Under the pieces are notes generated by a model. It was not told the origin of the DNA. It worked only from the letters and a program-made list of their open reading frames with translations, and ran no database searches. DNA of 36,306 nucleotides from an uncultured Eubacteriales bacterium (GTDB lineage: Bacteria; Bacillota; Clostridia; Christensenellales; Aristaeellaceae): contig ONCV01000026.1 of the NCBI GenBank assembly GCA_900316415.1, positions 1 to 36,306 on the forward strand, read 5' to 3'. Positions 1-6,610 of this stretch are shown one piece after another (positions within the stretch are counted from its first letter, which is position 1; the number at the start of each line of letters is the position of its first letter). Position numbers and translations under genes: made by a program.

Positions 1-710
1 TTCACACCCAAGCGCTTCCAGATCTGCTCCTGTCGGCACAGTGGCAGAGCATCCGCATACTTCTTGATATACACATCTGTTACTGAAGATGCTGATGCAT
101 AGCTGTGAGGAATCAATGGAGCTGGTGCTTTTGCCTGCTTGATATCTGCCTTGCCGGTTTCAGCTTCCGCCCGGGGATCGGCGTACGACAGAACGTAGTA
201 TTTCCGCAGATAAACGTTTTCCGGTTCTCGGATGATTTCGGATCTGATTTCAACCTTCCCGATGCACTTGAGTGGTTCTCCCTGCGCATTGTATTTCTGA
301 TCTTCTGGAAGATCCACAATCTCTTCTTCCACCCGGAGATTTGCGGCAAACTCCGCCATGGTTCTTTTCGCCTTGCGCTCATGCCCGGCAACCTTAACTG
401 TTTTTGTGTTCTCAACCAGATCGGATGTCGCCTTCTCACTGTTGCCATCCCCAGCAATTTCGAACATGCTGAGCTGTCCGTCACTCAGAACATATTTTCG
501 CTGTTCGCTGCTCTGACCGAAGCGGGCACGATTGGCATTGAGGATGATCTGATTTTTCTCCTCAATGATGGCATCCTTCTTCCGGTTATCTTCGACTAGC
601 TTGTCAATTGTTTCCTGCATTCTGGCGATCTGCTCACGCAGCATGGAGAGCTGTTCCAGAACCATATCCAGCACAGCCTTTGGTACCATTGCCTGCTCCA
701 CACTGCTCAC
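1..710 (-). CDS. tnpC: IS66 transposase TnpC, N-terminal part (runs off window)
   Basis: Open minus-strand frame with no stop from about 710 to the window edge, roughly 236 residues. It begins VSSVEQAMVPKAVLDMVLEQ and continues through a coiled-coil leucine-zipper-like region (LREQIARMQETIDKLVEDN) and ANRARFGQSSEQRKYV. A segment ending DALPLCRQEQIWKRLGV precedes the DDE catalytic core of IS66 transposases. The catalytic residues are outside the window. The start is uncertain: GTG at 710, GTG at 701 and ATG at 689 are all in frame, and the AAGG-rich ribosome site suits 701 better. The visible part looks intact. Confidence 0.85.
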   Translation of the reverse strand, partial: MSSVEQAMVPKAVLDMVLEQLSMLREQIARMQETIDKLVEDNRKKDAIIEEKNQIILNANRARFGQSSEQRKYVLSDGQLSMFEIAGDGNSEKATSDLVENTKTVKVAGHERKAKRTMAEFAANLRVEEEIVDLPEDQKYNAQGEPLKCIGKVEIRSEIIREPENVYLRKYYVLSYADPRAEAETGKADIKQAKAPAPLIPHSYASASSVTDVYIKKYADALPLCRQEQIWKRLGV

Positions 711-786
711 CGCCTTTCTGTTATATATATTCGACAGGCGGCATATAGACTCCTTTTGGTCTATATTGTTTTTTGACTGTTTTTGG

Positions 787-1140
787 TCAAAAAACAGTTC
801 CAGGTTTACCAGGCTTAAAGGCATTCTTTTGGCTGATTGACAGCCCTTCCATGAGCCACCGAAACTGTTGCTGTGTCAGCTGCTTTAACTCTTTCTCATT
901 CCTCGGCCATTGAAACCGCATCTCATCCAGCCGCTTATAAAGTAAGATATACCCCGTTCCATCCCAGTAGATCGCCTTGATGCGATCCGATTTCCGTCCA
1001 CAGAACAGATAGATGGATGTTTCCTCCATCTGACGGCCATGCTCCAGCTGAACCTTGGCAACCAAGCCGTCTATCTGAAGCCTCATATCTGTATATCCAG
1101 TCTGAATGAAATAATTCTGGATCCTGCTGAAGTCAAACAT
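787..1140 (-). CDS. tnpB: IS66 accessory protein TnpB (IS66 Orf2)
   Basis: A 117-residue protein of the usual TnpB length. It shows the family signatures MRLQIDGLVAKVQ, IYLFCGRKSDRIKAIYWDGTG, and FQWPRNEKELKQLTQQQFRWLMEGL. TnpB is needed for IS66 transposition, though its biochemical role is unclear. Its ATG overlaps the tnpA stop (ATGTTTGA), which implies translational coupling. The frame is intact. It precedes tnpC by about 75 bp. Confidence 0.93.
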   Translation of the reverse strand: MFDFSRIQNYFIQTGYTDMRLQIDGLVAKVQLEHGRQMEETSIYLFCGRKSDRIKAIYWDGTGYILLYKRLDEMRFQWPRNEKELKQLTQQQFRWLMEGLSISQKNAFKPGKPGTVF

Positions 1141-1500
1141 GGCTGTTCAGTGCGGATACCAGTTCTGCAATCTTGGTAACCGACATTTCAGGGCTGATAT
1201 CCATGCTCACGCATCCGCAACGGATGACCAGTTCAGCTGGAGCAGTTGCCTCCTCTGGCTTTTGTGTCATTTCACCGGTGGATAGTTCTTCCGGAATTAC
1301 CTTAATGATGGCATTTGTCGAATTCTCTTTATTATTCGATACTCTTTGCAGGCAATGTTTTCCCATGCGTAATAAGTCTGTTTCGTTATTCCATTTTCCT
1401 TGCACCAGTCTTTTACCGTCATACCGCTGGATCGACAGGCCTTGATTCTTTCCTGCCACATCGGTATCTGGACTTCTCGTTTAATCTCCCACGCGTTCAT
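1133..1500 (-). pseudogene. tnpA: IS66 TnpA, frameshifted
   Basis: The N-terminal half (MNAWEIKREVQIPMWQERIK..., helix-turn-helix type) is in one frame from ATG 1500, preceded by AGGAGGG. The C-terminal half (KHCLQRVSNN..., ending VTKIAELVSALNSHV) is in the -1 frame. The frames meet at the GGGAAAAC run around 1358-1364. Restoring one A there gives a continuous protein reading YYAWEKHCLQRVSNN, matching ordinary IS66 TnpA of about 120 residues. The site is not a canonical X_XXY_YYZ slippery heptamer in the zero frame, so a real 1-bp loss is likelier than programmed frameshifting. A sequencing error is possible. Confidence 0.75.
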
Positions 1501-1954
1501 ATGTCCCTCCTATTCCAGAGAATTCTTTGGAAGTCTGAGGACTTCCTTTGACTCAGGAGTATTATCTCATACAAGAGGGACGCCTTGTAGGTATGGGATT
1601 ATCTACCGCTTACCCCGGTTCAACTCCGGGAGTGCTGAGAGATAGCTATTTGTTTGTCTTCTGACTAATTGGCTGTGTGTGATTGTCCCACGGTATGAAC
1701 CGAAGCATTTGAAACGAAAGTGGAAAATTGATGGAGGTAGAGTGCTGATGGCGATAACTAATACACTTATGATGGTTCAGGCGGGATACCCTACGGGAAT
1801 TTGTGTGGTTTGTAGCCGTGAGAGCAATCATTGACAAGGTCGAGGAGGCAGAAGACGCTAAGCATATAGGACGGATTCCCAGGGGCCGTACCCCTGAACC
1901 ACACCCAATAAGATAATAAGCCGATGCTAGGCTGTAAGAGGAAGGAGGAGCCGC
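1501..1954. other. Gene-free stretch: IS end, T-arm-like hairpin and possible structured RNA
   Basis: 454 bp without a convincing gene. 1501-1613 is the IS66 leader and inverted repeat. 1614-1628 is a perfect 5-bp stem with the 7-base loop TTCAACT, a match to the tRNA T-arm consensus, but no other tRNA arms are present. 1692-1904 contains several long-range complementary segments, listed separately. A strong ribosome site (GGAAGGAGGAG) for the next gene lies just before 1955. Confidence 0.6.
1692..1904 (+). ncRNA. Candidate structured RNA (unknown family)
   Basis: Complementary segments seen by eye: GGTAT+GAACC (1692-1701) with GGTTC (1774-1778) and ATACC (1786-1790). Nested inside is AGCATT (1704-1709) with AGTGCT (1741-1746). 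Further on, GTGTGGTT (1803-1810) pairs perfectly with AACCACAC (1897-1904). That long stem stacks directly on a 6-bp hairpin, CAGGGG/CCCCTG (1880-1896). No reading frame explains these. It could be the 3' part of a large ornate RNA cut by the IS66 insertion, an mRNA leader for the 1955 gene, or coincidence. The strand is assumed from the downstream gene. Confidence 0.3.
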
Positions 1955-3145
1955 ATGCCTGCTCTTGTGTATGCCAAAGTAAATAAAGAGACCTTGCGGT
2001 TCATCCGTGATAAGAAGCAGGTTTCCTTCGACTATATCGAACGAATCGCAAAAATCCCGGAATCGAAGATCACTCTATGGGAGGATGAGACATCAGATAA
2101 ACTACCGACCATTAATCAAGCTAAGAAACTCGCGCTATGCTATCGTGTTCCTTTTGCGGGATTCTACATGAATAGTTCGGATATTAATGTTAAACACCTT
2201 CCAAAGCTTGTAAACAAGCGGACGATGTTAGGTGCTACTGATGATGACAGCGCTGTGAACCTTGCTCTTCTTGATCTAATCAATGAGCGCGACTTTTATG
2301 TCGAGACAAAGGAAACTCTTGGGGAGACAATTCCAGTATTTGATCTTCAGATATCCGACTCTCTTTCAGCCACAGAATGGGCAAGGATAATCAGAGACTA
2401 CTTTGATATTAAGCTGTCTGAGCAGTACAAATGCGTTTCAAAACGGAAATTCTACCTTTACCTTCGAGAGAAGATTGAATCGAAGGGAATCTTCATCCAG
2501 GGATTTCAGAAAGTTGATGTTGGGACTCTTCGTGGAGTTGCCATCGTTGATGATTCTATGCCAATCATCGGGATTAATGACGATGATAGATACCCTGCAA
2601 AATCGTTCTCAATTCTTCATGAACTTGTCCACATCATTAAAAGGACATCCTCAATTTGCAATGATATGTTTGGCTCCAGTCCGTGGGATGATGAAGAAGT
2701 CTTTTGCAATGCTGTAGCAGGCGAAGTGCTTGTGCCGAGAACAGCGTTATATTCCATTGTGAAGAACTACTCACAGTATACCATTGATGAAGTTGATGCC
2801 ATAGCTAACAAGTTCTCGGTTAGTTCAGAAGTTATAGCCCGTAGACTTTATGATACGGGAAAACGCGGAAAGGCATGGTATGAACAGATAAGTGCTGAGC
2901 TGGCACGGAGATTTCATGATGAAAGAGAAAATCTAAAAGCAGCTGTAAAAATGGGGCTGAGTGAAGGCCCGAGAAGAAATATGTCGAGAGAAGCGATAGA
3001 TCGTACAAGTACTTCTCTTTGCGATGTTCTGCTAAAAGGATTTTCCGAAGGCATTTTTGATAAAGCGGATATTTCGGCCCACATCGGGATCGGACAGAAA
3101 CATATTAATAAGTTCGTATCGGAGGTGATGGGATGGTATCTGTGA
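1955..3145 (+). CDS. XRE-type HTH plus ImmA/IrrE-family metallopeptidase
   Basis: 396 residues. Residues 1-60 form a degenerate XRE-like helix-turn-helix (KKQVSFDYIERIAKIPESKI, then LPTINQAKKLALCYRVPFAGF). The middle holds the zinc-peptidase motif H222-E-L-V-H226, with a downstream acidic segment EEVFCNAVAGEVLVP that supplies the third ligand. Known ImmA/IrrE peptidases cleave repressors in response to stress; in HTH-fused forms they are often paired with a toxin. The gene overlaps the following DUF4411 gene by 13 bp, suggesting a coupled antitoxin/toxin-like unit. Start ATG is set by GGAGGAG 6 bp upstream. The actual substrate is unknown. Confidence 0.85.
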   Translation: MPALVYAKVNKETLRFIRDKKQVSFDYIERIAKIPESKITLWEDETSDKLPTINQAKKLALCYRVPFAGFYMNSSDINVKHLPKLVNKRTMLGATDDDSAVNLALLDLINERDFYVETKETLGETIPVFDLQISDSLSATEWARIIRDYFDIKLSEQYKCVSKRKFYLYLREKIESKGIFIQGFQKVDVGTLRGVAIVDDSMPIIGINDDDRYPAKSFSILHELVHIIKRTSSICNDMFGSSPWDDEEVFCNAVAGEVLVPRTALYSIVKNYSQYTIDEVDAIANKFSVSSEVIARRLYDTGKRGKAWYEQISAELARRFHDERENLKAAVKMGLSEGPRRNMSREAIDRTSTSLCDVLLKGFSEGIFDKADISAHIGIGQKHINKFVSEVMGWYL

Positions 3146-3558
3146 GCAAGTATATTATCGACACATCCGCCATGCTGTCCCAGAAATCCGATGAGCAATA
3201 CAGAAGAACAGTTTATCGGAGTCTTTGGAATAAGATAGATGAGATGGTTCAAGGGCATGAAATAGTGACTTGCAGTGAGACCGCTTCAGAAGTCCAGGAT
3301 GACGATATCAAGAAGTGGATGGCTGTGCAAGGTATGCAGGTACTTCCAATTGATGATGAAGTTCAGGACAATGTTCGTGAGATAGTTACGACGGTGAATA
3401 ATGCGTTCCTGATTGCCACAGCTAAGAAATATGGTTTGACAGTAATTACCGAGGAGTCTGTGAATTCACCAAGGAAAATTCCAATGACATGTCAGAAGAT
3501 GGATATCAAGTGCATGAATCTACTTGGCTTTATGGAAGAGAATGGTATGGCATTGTAG
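3133..3558 (+). CDS. DUF4411-family PIN-domain protein (toxin-like), possibly inactive
   Basis: 141 residues. The N-terminus YIIDTSAML carries the first PIN acidic residue, CSETASEVQDD matches the glutamate region, and KKYGLTVITEE followed by RKIPMTCQKMDIKCMNLLGF matches the DUF4411 C-terminus. In relatives I recall, a segment of about 15 residues precedes the A-D-P-x-L-I-A motif that holds the third catalytic Asp. Here the equivalent reads VTTVNNAFLIATA, shorter and with no Asp, so nuclease activity is doubtful. It overlaps the upstream ImmA/IrrE gene (ATG inside its end, ribosome site GGAGGTGATGGG). PIN proteins act as cytoplasmic RNases. Confidence 0.75.
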   Translation: MVSVSKYIIDTSAMLSQKSDEQYRRTVYRSLWNKIDEMVQGHEIVTCSETASEVQDDDIKKWMAVQGMQVLPIDDEVQDNVREIVTTVNNAFLIATAKKYGLTVITEESVNSPRKIPMTCQKMDIKCMNLLGFMEENGMAL

Positions 3559-3567
3559 GAAAAGGAC

Positions 3568-3904
3568 ATGGATATTGAACTTGTAGAGACCCTTAAGCTT
3601 ATCATAGACCGCTACGAAGGCCGCACTCAAGGAAGCGTGTTCATCCTAATGCGTGACTTCCCGTGGTACCATGAGCGAAATGGACAGCTTACAAGACTAC
3701 AAGAAGCAGGGATGATTATCAAACCTCGATTTTATGATAATGGAGCGGATATCACATTGACACAAGCTGGCAGGCATTTCTTTGATGAGCCAGAAGGAAC
3801 CAACGGAAGAGGAAGTAAAAGCATGCATCGCTCCAATAACGGCAAGTTGCTTGAGATGCGCAGAGGCTGCAAAAGCTAATGGGATTCGTATTGGACAGAG
3901 ATAA
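3568..3904 (+). pseudogene. Small winged-helix-like hypothetical protein, probable C-terminal frameshift
   Basis: The open frame as written runs 3568-3879 (103 residues, MDIELVETLKLIIDRYEGR...). The first 70 residues look like a small winged helix (VFILMRDFPWYHERNGQLTRLQEAGMI, then ITLTQAGRHFF). After HFFDEPE the written frame becomes GTNGRGSKSMHRSNN, an unlikely tail. Removing one G near 3796 continues as PTEEEVKACIAPITASCLRC and ends at TAA 3902-3904 with AKANGIRIGQR. That tail has a Cys-x2-Cys pair and a more natural composition. A 1-bp insertion is inferred. Function unknown; it lies 9 bp after the PIN gene and may belong to that operon. Confidence 0.55.
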
Positions 3905-3948
3905 GATAACAGACCATATCATCGCTTTTGTGAGAGAAGGAATCAAAA

Positions 3949-4605
3949 ATGCAATGGTGGCAAACAATCTTGGCTGTTTTTGCTGGCTTGGGTGGAACAT
4001 CGGGACTAATTCTTCTTATCGTTAAGTGGGCCGTAGGGCTAATTACCGAGAAGATCCAGAAAGACTACGATTTGAAGCTTAAAGAAAAGTTTAAAACCTA
4101 TAAAGCCGAGATTGACAAAGAGCTTGAGAAGCATAAATCCGCACTTGGAAACAAGAACTACGTCACACAGAGAAAATTCGATGTAGAATTTGAAATGTAT
4201 CAGACTTTGGCAAACTCTTTTTATCGTCTTGTGAAGGAAGCGGTAACACTAATTCCAACTGGTTATTCATTACAACCCGCTGATAAAGAAATAAAAAAAG
4301 CAGTAGATGAAGAGACATACAATGATTTGAGCAAAGCAATAAATGAGTCTCAGGACCTGCTTTTCCGATATGCGCCATTCATCCGTAAAGATGTTTATGA
4401 GGGATATCGTGGAGTTCTGAATATGTGTCAGCAACATAAATTTGCGTATGCCAATAGGTGGAATGTAGGAGACCTGAGAAAACAGGAAGAAAAAGAAAGG
4501 TTTTCTATAGATGCCTACAAACGATCTGACGAAATTAGTGTGCAGTATGAAGCGGTGAATCAGACGATTAGAGAGTATCTACAATCCTTGGAGATATTGA
4601 ATTGA
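3949..4605 (+). CDS. Membrane-anchored coiled-coil protein of unknown function
   Basis: 218 residues. One N-terminal membrane segment (residues about 6-32, TILAVFAGLGGTSGLILLIV) is followed by a highly charged coiled coil (residues 33-75, KIQKDYDLKLKEKFKTYKAE). A helical soluble domain (YQTLANSFYRLVKEAVTLI... to QTIREYLQSLEILN) makes up the rest. No catalytic motif is recognised. Single-pass proteins of this build are frequent in defence and toxin islands, which fits the neighbourhood but does not assign a role. The start is the ATG just before the membrane segment; a weak AGAAGGAA site precedes it. Confidence 0.65.
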   Translation: MQWWQTILAVFAGLGGTSGLILLIVKWAVGLITEKIQKDYDLKLKEKFKTYKAEIDKELEKHKSALGNKNYVTQRKFDVEFEMYQTLANSFYRLVKEAVTLIPTGYSLQPADKEIKKAVDEETYNDLSKAINESQDLLFRYAPFIRKDVYEGYRGVLNMCQQHKFAYANRWNVGDLRKQEEKERFSIDAYKRSDEISVQYEAVNQTIREYLQSLEILN

Positions 4606-4851
4606 TCTTTCTTATAGTCAATAGACCAGATTGATAGACTTGAAAGCAGGCATATCTTCCTCCATCGAAATTCTTATTGATATGACAGTGTACTTAATGA
4701 TGTGGAAGACAAGGTGTAAACGTGGGATTTGATCGGGAGAGATTAACGAGCCATGAAAGAAGAGAGATAAAGTATTGGAATCAGGTGTTAAGCTGTTGTT
4801 CAAATACCGCTTAGTTTCATATACCCATTCAACTGAAAGGAGATTCAATAC

Positions 4852-5055
4852 ATGAGCAAGGAATTGATAAAGAAGGATAATTCTATTGCCGGCATTTCTG
4901 GGCGAAAACCAGATAAAACTGAAACATATGCTGGCAAGCATACCGCACGCGTAACCCAAATCTATAACAATGAGGATGGATCTGTGTATAGAAAAACAAG
5001 AAAAATCAATAAGGATGGAAGTATCTCGGATAAACTGGAGCATAGACATCCGTAA
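4852..5055 (+). CDS. Small hypothetical protein
   Basis: 67 residues, lysine-rich and hydrophilic: [20 protein letters not shown], then a segment [20 protein letters not shown] with two DGS turns resembling a beta-hairpin. A good ribosome site (AAAGGAG, 8 bp before ATG) supports translation. No family recognised. It sits alone between the membrane protein gene and the ORF6N-HigB chimera, whose open frame overlaps its end in another register. Confidence 0.5.
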   Translation: MSKELIKKDNSIAGISGRKPDKTETYAGKHTARVTQIYNNEDGSVYRKTRKINKDGSISDKLEHRHP

Positions 5056-5104
5056 TAAATTGTATATACTATGTGCTTATCTGAGTTGCTTTATTGATAA
5101 TATC

Positions 5105-5728
5105 TTGAGGTGCAAAAATTTCACCTCAAGTTGGGGAGGAACTCGTTATCTTCCATACGCCTTCACAGAGCAAGGTGTATACATGTTGATGACAGTCCTC
5201 AGAGGGAAATTGGCCGTAAGACAGAGCAGGGCTCTTGTCCGTGCATTCAAGGCTATGAAGGACTATATCGTTCAGAACCAGCCGCTGATCGAGCAACACA
5301 GGTACTTGCGTATGATTGCTGAATCACAACAGCAGATCAATGATCTTCGAAATGATATGCAGTCCTATGAGGCTCTTGTGATGGATCATGATGAGAAGCT
5401 TGTTCAGGTCATAGAGCGATTGGACGATACGGTCAGGAAATCCGAACTCTCGCCGATCATGCTGGATTTCAGCAGGGAAGATGTACAACGGGAGTTTCTT
5501 TTCCTCGACGGCCAGCCAATGAAAGCGGAAGTCGCATTGAGGAAACTGATCATGATCGACAATGCAGGATGTCTGGAGGATCTGCGCGTTCCGCCCGCAA
5601 ACCGCCTGGAAAAACTGGAGGGTGACCGGAAGGGACAATACAGCATTCGGATCAATGATCAGTACAGAATCTGCTTCACCGTGGAAGGAAACAACTTCTT
5701 TGACGTGGAGATAGTCGATTATCACTGA
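5105..5728 (+). pseudogene. ORF6N-domain protein fused in frame to HigB toxin C-terminus (deletion chimera)
   Basis: The frame is open upstream to 4970, but recognisable homology starts near 5105 with [20 protein letters not shown], the second half of an ORF6N (phage antirepressor-type) domain. The coiled linker and C-terminal element [20 protein letters not shown] then [11 protein letters not shown] follow. Immediately after it reads [20 protein letters not shown], then [20 protein letters not shown] and DVEIVDYH, the last two-thirds of a HigB/RelE-type toxin. The first ORF6N half and about 28 residues of HigB are missing. The join near 5527-5545 could be a deletion at a short shared sequence. 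It may still be expressed, e.g. from ATG 5182; whether the HigB part folds is unknown. It lies 25 bp before an intact higA. Confidence 0.75.
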
Positions 5729-5753
5729 TTTGCCCGGAAAGGAGGCAATCCAT

Positions 5754-6056
5754 ATGAGCAACCGCATTCCAACCCCTACGATGGGTGAGATCCTGATGGA
5801 AGAGTTCATGGGACCGATGAATCTCTCAGCTTACAAGCTGGCACAGAGCATTCATGTGCCGACTTCCAGGATTCAGGATATCCTGCATAACCGTCGGAAA
5901 ATCTCTGCGGATACTTCCATCCGCCTTGGCCGTTTCTTCGGCGTGTCTGACCGTTTCTTCCTGGATATGCAGAACGACATCGAAGTCCGGGAACTGATCG
6001 AGAAACTGGACGGAGACATCACCACGATCAAGCCGTACACTGCCGTTGCTATGTAA
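5754..6056 (+). CDS. higA: HigA-type antitoxin (XRE family)
   Basis: 100 residues. It opens with the HigA signature IPTPTMGEILMEEFMGPMNL and continues with the helix-turn-helix SAYKLAQSIHVPTSRIQDIL, then ADTSIRLGRFFGVSDRFFLD. HigA binds and neutralises HigB and represses the operon. The partner HigB upstream has lost its N-terminus in a chimera, so this may be an orphaned antitoxin. The start ATG at 5754 is chosen because AAAGGAGG lies 8 bp upstream. Confidence 0.9.
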   Translation: MSNRIPTPTMGEILMEEFMGPMNLSAYKLAQSIHVPTSRIQDILHNRRKISADTSIRLGRFFGVSDRFFLDMQNDIEVRELIEKLDGDITTIKPYTAVAM

Positions 6057-6153
6057 TCCTGCGTGGCAACATTTTTTGGATGGGTGCGTGGTTCGGAGAG
6101 AACCGCGGGAGAACCGTGAAAGGACCGGGACGCCTTCGAAACAGCGGAAAAGC

Positions 6154-6182
6154 TTGCACAGGGGGCGCGGATCGGGTATAAT
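6154..6182 (+). promoter_or_regulatory. Sigma-A-type promoter for the DtxR-like regulator and ftsH
   Basis: TTGCAC (6154-6159), 17-bp spacer, TATAAT (6177-6182), 48 bp before the ATG at 6231. It is the first promoter on the GC-rich side of the island boundary. Confidence 0.8.
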
Positions 6183-6230
6183 CCTGCACAGCGCAAAAGA
6201 AGCAAAGCCAAGCGGGAGGAGGAAGGACGG

Positions 6231-6596
6231 ATGCGGGAATCCGGAGAGATGTACCTGGAGACGATCCTGGTGCTGAAGGGAAAGAAGCGAACGGTTCGGG
6301 CGATTGACGTGGCGGAGGAGATGGGCCTTTCCCGGCCCTCGGTGAGCCGGGGCATGGCGAAGCTGCGGGAGGCGGAATGCATCCTGGTGGAATCGGACGG
6401 GAATCTGGTTTTCACCGAGAAGGGACAGAAAATCGCGGAGAAGATCTACGAGCGGCATCAGATCCTGAGCCGGCTGTTCCGGAAGCTGGGCGTGAGCGAG
6501 GAAACGGCGGCGGAGGACGCCTGCCGGATCGAGCACGTGATCAGCGATGAAACCTTCACCGCCCTGAAAAACTGTGAAAAGGCCCTGAAGGACTGA
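6231..6596 (+). CDS. DtxR/MntR-family metal-dependent regulator, iron-type ligands
   Basis: 121 residues, short: the winged helix (residues 1-65, VRAIDVAEEMGLSRPSVSRG) and the dimerisation/metal domain are present, but no SH3-like C-terminal domain. The primary metal site matches DtxR rather than MntR: Met7 (Asp in MntR), Cys98, Glu101 and His102 in DACRIEHVISDE, equivalent to DtxR Met10, Cys102, Glu105 and His106. His76 is kept, but the other ancillary-site ligands are replaced by Ser and Ala. An iron-responsive repressor is therefore more likely than a manganese sensor. It is followed 15 bp later by ftsH, so the two are probably co-transcribed. Start ATG follows GGAGGAGGAAGGACGG. Confidence 0.88.
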   Translation: MRESGEMYLETILVLKGKKRTVRAIDVAEEMGLSRPSVSRGMAKLREAECILVESDGNLVFTEKGQKIAEKIYERHQILSRLFRKLGVSEETAAEDACRIEHVISDETFTALKNCEKALKD

Positions 6597-6610
6597 AAAG
6601 AGGGACATGT

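Larger units (their letters stand above)
1..1613 (-). mobile_element. IS66-family insertion sequence, partial (left edge of window cuts it)
   Basis: Three minus-strand genes in the order tnpA, tnpB, tnpC with the IS66 arrangement: tnpA and tnpB overlap, and a long tnpC follows. Beyond tnpA the element ends at 1613, where the outward-reading strand begins GTAAGCGGTAGATAATCCC; IS66-family inverted repeats typically start with GTAA. The 8 bp outside it (1614-1621, CCCGGTTC) would be the target duplication, but the other end lies outside the window. tnpA carries a frameshift, so this copy may be unable to move itself. Confidence 0.85.
1614..6056. other. AT-rich accessory island (toxin-antitoxin-type genes)
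   Basis: Codons and spacers here are visibly A/T-rich, against strongly G/C-ending codons from about 6060 onward. The content is an ImmA/IrrE-PIN pair, unknown small genes, a membrane coiled-coil protein, and a damaged ORF6N/HigB plus HigA, bordered on the left by an IS66 element. This is typical of a horizontally acquired island or decayed mobile element. No integrase and no clear attachment site are visible. Confidence 0.7.

Noticed and set aside
1614..1640. Complete tRNA gene
   Set aside because: Only a T-arm-like hairpin is present; no D-arm, anticodon arm or CCA, and the would-be acceptor strand has no partner in the window.
4618..5049. Minus-strand open frame of 143 codons in the AT-rich island
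   Set aside because: No ribosome site, no recognisable motif, and it overlaps a plus-strand gene that has a good ribosome site.
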